Assembly: GCA_949155905.1 (NCBI GenBank)
Contig: CASCWU010000029.1
Location: 1 to 35,933 of the forward strand
Source of the DNA: an uncultured Lachnospiraceae bacterium
Lineage (GTDB): Bacteria > Bacillota > Clostridia > Lachnospirales > Lachnospiraceae
Direction of reading: 5' to 3'
DNA length: 35,933 nucleotides
Under the pieces are notes generated by a model. It did no database searches. It was not told the DNA's origin and saw only the letters and a program-made list of their open reading frames with translations. Below are positions 33,101 through 35,933 of the stretch, piece by piece; positions within the stretch are counted from its first letter, which is position 1, and each line of letters opens with the position of its first letter. A program made the position numbers and the translations under genes.

Positions 33101-33206
33101 TAGGAAAGTTCTCCGAACTTCCCTATGATACAAAAAGCCCTCCGGGCGGGATGCACACTCGCGCGAATGGAAGATGTTGCCGTTCGGCAACCGCGCTCGG
33201 CGCGAG
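33101..33206. repeat. highly structured intergenic element
   Basis: Four nested or consecutive dyads lie in about 105 bases: TAGGAAAGTT/AACTTCCCTA (33101-33125, one mismatch), GCCC/GGGC (33137-33147), CTCGCGC/GCGCGAG (33158-33164, 33200-33206), and inside it GTTGCC-GTTC-GGCAAC (33176-33191). It is G+C-rich compared with its flanks and has no coding sense. This form is typical of interspersed palindromic elements or a small structured RNA. Whether it is repeated elsewhere in the genome cannot be seen here. Confidence 0.5.
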
Positions 33207-33231
33207 AATTCCACTTTGTGGAATTCTTTTT
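33206..33231 (+). terminator. terminator of the GRE/microcompartment operon
   Basis: GAATTCCAC (33206-33214) and GTGGAATTC (33218-33226) form a perfect 9-bp stem with a 3-nt loop, followed by five T. Confidence 0.75.
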
Positions 33232-33252
33232 CATATGTATTCATTTTTATTA

Positions 33253-33281
33253 TGGAAAAGAAGGAGACATTTGTGTATAAT
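33253..33281 (+). promoter_or_regulatory. candidate promoter of the two-HTH regulator
   Basis: A perfect TATAAT (33276-33281) has TGGAAA (33253-33258) 17 bp upstream. It lies after the terminator and about 93 bp before the start codon. Confidence 0.5.
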
Positions 33282-33373
33282 GAAAGAAACAAGAACAACG
33301 AAGTAAAGTTGAATGACGAAAGAAAAGGAAGAAGTATGTACTTAATAAAATAGAAAAAATCAGGAGACGGAAC

Positions 33374-35347
33374 ATGGAAGACAGAAAACACATGTGTTTT
33401 ATCTTAAAGGCAATTCGGGAGGAGTTGAATATTCCTAAAAAAGAGATATGCTATGGGCTGTGTCATGAAACTACGCTAACGCGGATTGAGGAAGGGAAAG
33501 ATGAGCCAGGAAAATGGCTGGCAGATGTCTTATTGGAACGCTTGGGCATCTTTCCAGCGAAATTTGGCTGCAGGCTGAACATGGAGGAGGAAAGGGACTA
33601 TCAATGCCGGATTAGGTTGTTGTTTTATCTGGGACAGGAAAATTTGGAAGGAATAGAACAGCAGTTGAGAAAGTATAGACAAGAGACGAAAAAAAGAAAG
33701 AAAGCAAAGGGAGAAATCGCAAATATAAACGAAAAATGTCAATGGCAGTTTTTAGAGACTGTTCAGCTTATCAAGCAAATGTATTTGAAAACAGAGGACG
33801 GATCAGAAGGAGAAAGCAGTCCGGAGAGGCGGCTTGCCAAAGGGGAGCAAGAGGTGTTGGAACTGATTCGATGGACCATACCGGGGTTTGAGCAGGAGAG
33901 ATTAAAGGAATTTCATTTAGGAAGAGTGGAGTGGACCTTAGTGATATTGCTGGCAGACTTCCGTATGAGACGAAAAGAAACAAGAGAAAGCGGTTATTTC
34001 TTTTACCGGGAGATTTTACAGCAGTTGCAAAAACAGTTGACAGATGAAGAATTATTTCAGGAATTTTATCCTTATACGATAGCAATGTTTACAAGGCATT
34101 TGACCAAACTGCAGGACATTTCCGGAAGATGGTTATGCCAGAAGGGAATCGAATGGCTTCGGCAATGGACACGGTTTTATGGGCTGGAGGCTATGCTAAA
34201 CTATGAATTGTGTTGTGCTTCACAGGAAGAAGCGGAAGAAGAACCAAATGGTTTGCTGAAGGAACATAAAAAACAGGAGCTATATTGGATGGGTATAGTT
34301 CTATGGACGTTGCAGGAGGTTCGGAACTGCTATGGGAAGCAAGAAGATGGTTTTCCGTTTTATTTGGCAAATCTGCTTTGGGAAACTATCCTGGGAATCG
34401 GACAAGGGGAACAAATTCGGCGGAAAAGGATGAGTCTGGGTTGGACAAGGGAGAAGCTGTGTGATGAAGTTTGCTCTAAAAAGGCGCTGACCAATATTGA
34501 GTTAGGGCATCAGACCCCACAGGCTCACACGTTCCGTGCCTTATCGGAACGGTTAGGGCAAAGCGGAATACGCTATATTCCGTTTGTGTTTTCCGATGAT
34601 TATCAAATGCACGTTTGCTATAGAAGGACAGCCGGCTTGATTGCAGAAGGAAAATTTACAGAGGCGGATTTTGAGTGGACTATGCTGGAACGGGGATTGG
34701 AACAGGAGGGAGTAAAGGAGGAGGTACATAATCAGCAGATGCTTTTACGTCTGCGGGCGGTCATTGATAGTGGGAGGAAAAAAATCAGCCAGGAAGAAAA
34801 GCTGCAGATTCTGGAGAAAGCACTTGCCCTGACAGTTCCACCGGGAATTGACTTAGAGCTATGGCCATTAGAGCAAAGTGAGATTATTTTGTTGAATAAT
34901 ATAGCAAATGCAAAGGAAGCAATGGAGGACTATCAGGGAGCGATTGCCCTTTTGGAGGCAGCCAGAAAATCCTGTGAAAGCGGACAAAATGGGATAGAAT
35001 GGAATAAGAGTGGATATCTGATGATATTGTATAATTTATCTCGGTATTTGGGAAAAGTAGGACAATATCAAAAGGAAGCAGAATGGATAGAAAAGGGAAT
35101 ACAGTTGTCGTATGAAACAAGAAGAGGGCAGTTTTTAGGGACCTTTTTGTATAAAAAAGCATGGAATCTAGAGGAGCAGTATAAATTGATGGAAGGGATG
35201 GAGGAGGAAAAGAAAAAAGCCTGTCTGCCGCTGCATCGACAAGCCTTTTCCCTGGCCTATTTTTTTGGGCAACAGGATAGCATGATAAAAATTCGGAACC
35301 GTTGCCAAAACGAATATGGAATTCAGATTGAATTAGAATATAAATAG
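33374..35347 (+). CDS. large regulator with two XRE-like HTH domains and TPR-like C-terminus
   Basis: A 657-residue cytoplasmic protein. An XRE-like HTH is at residues about 8-60 (LKAIREELNIPKKEICYGLC, TLTRIEEGKDEP), then a helical region, then a second HTH at about 345-398 (IRRKRMSLGWTREKLCDEVC, ALTNIELGHQTP). The last 250 residues are helical repeats of TPR type (IANAKEAMEDYQGAIALLEA, YNLSRYLGKVGQYQKEAEWI). HTH plus TPR is the layout of RRNPP regulators (Rgg, PlcR, NprR), which bind a small imported signal peptide in the TPR groove. Here there are two HTH-helical units in one chain. CAGGAG precedes the ATG. One base after its stop, on the other strand, ends a gene for a secreted peptide, the natural ligand candidate. 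Confidence 0.75.
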   Translation: MEDRKHMCFILKAIREELNIPKKEICYGLCHETTLTRIEEGKDEPGKWLADVLLERLGIFPAKFGCRLNMEEERDYQCRIRLLFYLGQENLEGIEQQLRKYRQETKKRKKAKGEIANINEKCQWQFLETVQLIKQMYLKTEDGSEGESSPERRLAKGEQEVLELIRWTIPGFEQERLKEFHLGRVEWTLVILLADFRMRRKETRESGYFFYREILQQLQKQLTDEELFQEFYPYTIAMFTRHLTKLQDISGRWLCQKGIEWLRQWTRFYGLEAMLNYELCCASQEEAEEEPNGLLKEHKKQELYWMGIVLWTLQEVRNCYGKQEDGFPFYLANLLWETILGIGQGEQIRRKRMSLGWTREKLCDEVCSKKALTNIELGHQTPQAHTFRALSERLGQSGIRYIPFVFSDDYQMHVCYRRTAGLIAEGKFTEADFEWTMLERGLEQEGVKEEVHNQQMLLRLRAVIDSGRKKISQEEKLQILEKALALTVPPGIDLELWPLEQSEIILLNNIANAKEAMEDYQGAIALLEAARKSCESGQNGIEWNKSGYLMILYNLSRYLGKVGQYQKEAEWIEKGIQLSYETRRGQFLGTFLYKKAWNLEEQYKLMEGMEEEKKKACLPLHRQAFSLAYFFGQQDSMIKIRNRCQNEYGIQIELEYK

Positions 35348-35348
35348 A

Positions 35349-35528
35349 TTATTTAAGTTCCTCTATTGGTTTTTCATCTCCTAAAGGCTGAATGGGATTT
35401 TCACCATTTTCTGTTATGGGTGGATTTTTCGGCGGTTCTGGCGGTTGAGCTGGCAAAACGCCTGGAAGAAGTAATAAAAAGCAAAGGCAGGAAACTGCCA
35501 AACGGGTAAGAATGGTTGTTTTTTTCAT
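35349..35528 (-). CDS. secreted proline-rich peptide, candidate pheromone precursor
   Basis: A 59-codon gene with a strong ribosome binding site (AGGAGG ending 9 bases before the ATG). The product has a classic signal peptide: MKKTTILTR, hydrophobic LAVSCLCFLLLLPGVLP, likely cleaved after Ala27. The mature part of about 32 residues is rich in Pro, Glu and Asn (QPPEPPKNPPITENG, then PIQPLGDEKPIEELK). There is no lipobox and no known domain. It lies tail to tail with the two-HTH regulator, with one base between the stop codons. Precursors of RRNPP pheromones have this size and form: export signal, then a short tail processed outside and reimported. The role as signal is inference from form and position. 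Confidence 0.7.
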   Translation of the reverse strand: MKKTTILTRLAVSCLCFLLLLPGVLPAQPPEPPKNPPITENGENPIQPLGDEKPIEELK

Positions 35529-35582
35529 GGTGAAGTACCTCCTGTAAGTATAATTTTTAAGCTGTATATCAGAATAGCTGTA

Positions 35583-35639
35583 AGAGGAAATAGAATCCTC
35601 TATCTAGTTTATTTTAAAGGAAGTAAGAAAATTTGTAAA
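35583..35639 (-). promoter_or_regulatory. candidate promoter and leader hairpin of the peptide gene
   Basis: On the minus strand TTTACA (35639-35634) and TAAAAT (35616-35611) are 17 bp apart, about 83 bp upstream of the peptide start codon. The leader begins with a hairpin, AGAGGA (35601-35596 side) pairing with TCCTCT (35588-35583 side). Confidence 0.5.
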
Positions 35640-35679
35640 GGGACGTTTTGTAGTAGGTGAAGGCACTATGAAACGTCCC
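35640..35679. repeat. inverted repeat upstream of the peptide gene promoter
   Basis: GGGACGTTT (35640-35648) and AAACGTCCC (35671-35679) are perfect complements 22 bases apart, extended by AA and TT on the flanks. It directly abuts the -35 box of the peptide promoter. It may be a terminator for plus-strand or minus-strand transcripts or a regulator binding site. Confidence 0.5.
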
Positions 35680-35876
35680 TTGTGTATGGAAAAGGGGTAT
35701 GCTAAAATAGAAACAACAAAACATCCAGGTTTTGGCAGGGCAGAAGAGAGGGACAGAGAGAAAGGGTGCGAAGGCGTGGGTGTTTTGTTAGAAATGAGGG
35801 AAGGAGGATAAAGAGCTGTTGGATTGGAACTAAGAATAGACTTGACACTACCATAAAATAACGGGAGGACAATTTT

Positions 35877-35912
35877 ATGAAAAAATGGTTGATTATCTCA
35901 AAAAAGCCTTGA
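35877..35912 (+). other. 11-codon ORF with strong ribosome binding site at right edge
   Basis: GGGAGG (35863-35868) stands 8 bases before an ATG that opens only 11 codons (MKKWLIISKKP). A different frame from ATG 35885 stays open to the window end (MVDYLKKALIYGHTSR). The start could be a leader peptide, or a frameshifted gene in the A-run at 35880-35885 that continues beyond the window. Apart from this, 35680-35876 holds nothing I can recognise. Confidence 0.3.
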
Positions 35913-35933
35913 TTTACGGGCATACAAGCAGGA

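Noticed and set aside
32626..33391. Minus-strand ORFs of 202 and 176 codons
   Set aside because: They run antisense through EutP and the hairpin element. The protein-like look comes from the inverted repeats.
35702..35923. Minus-strand ORF of 73 codons at the right edge
   Set aside because: No ribosome binding site, low-complexity hydrophobic composition from a purine-rich complement, and no family resemblance.

Overview
The window looks like chromosomal DNA of a gut-type Lachnospiraceae (Clostridium cluster XIVa) bacterium. The grounds are strong AAGGAGG-type ribosome binding sites, AraC regulators with built-in membrane sensors beside lipoprotein solute-binding proteins, a BlaI/M56 pair, a B12-independent glycyl radical diol dehydratase next to microcompartment genes, and many small toxin-antitoxin-like pairs. 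The genus cannot be fixed from the sequence. No rRNA or tRNA genes, CRISPR arrays, intact transposases or phage structural genes were seen.

Layout. 1-1380: a Fic protein with an operator-like repeat set. 1384-7311: carbohydrate module A, with a membrane AraC sensor-regulator divergent from a lipoprotein solute-binding protein and a GH43-like glycosidase. 7397-10229: small accessory genes (MNT/HEPN pair, an internally shortened MerR regulator with a textbook MerR promoter, a broken PHP phosphatase, a Nudix hydrolase). 10344-13896: a heterodimeric ABC exporter. 14088-19131: carbohydrate module B, a cupin-AraC regulator overlapping a second membrane AraC sensor, then a second solute-binding lipoprotein behind three 18-bp direct repeats. 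19341-20981: tandem metallo-beta-lactamase-fold genes, the second broken by a deletion. 21126-24953: a more A+T-rich accessory island with a dynamin-like GTPase behind a structured leader carrying two terminators, a gene fragment, a YafQ/DinJ-type toxin-antitoxin operon and a lone MNT nucleotidyltransferase fused to gene debris. 25027-28349: a DUF3237 protein and a BlaI/M56 signalling operon. 28377-33069: a glycyl radical diol dehydratase, its radical-SAM activase, one EutS/PduU-type shell protein and an EutP/PduV-type GTPase. 33253-35528: a large two-HTH, TPR-like regulator facing a gene for a secreted proline-rich peptide that is too small for usual ORF cut-offs.

How the genes work together. 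Modules A and B are paralogous sugar-sensing units: sensor-regulator, solute-binding protein, and in A an intracellular glycosidase. Neither has ABC permeases in the window, so transport must rely on proteins encoded elsewhere or the binding proteins serve sensing. The GRE/activase/EutS/EutP block is a reduced microcompartment satellite that probably depends on a main shell locus elsewhere. The strongest candidate for an undescribed system is the regulator-peptide pair at 33374-35528, which has the layout of a peptide quorum-sensing circuit. Second is the GTPase island with its attenuator-like leader. Several genes (MerR, PHP, MBL copy 2, MNT copy 2) carry internal or terminal deletions, so the accessory parts appear to be decaying.
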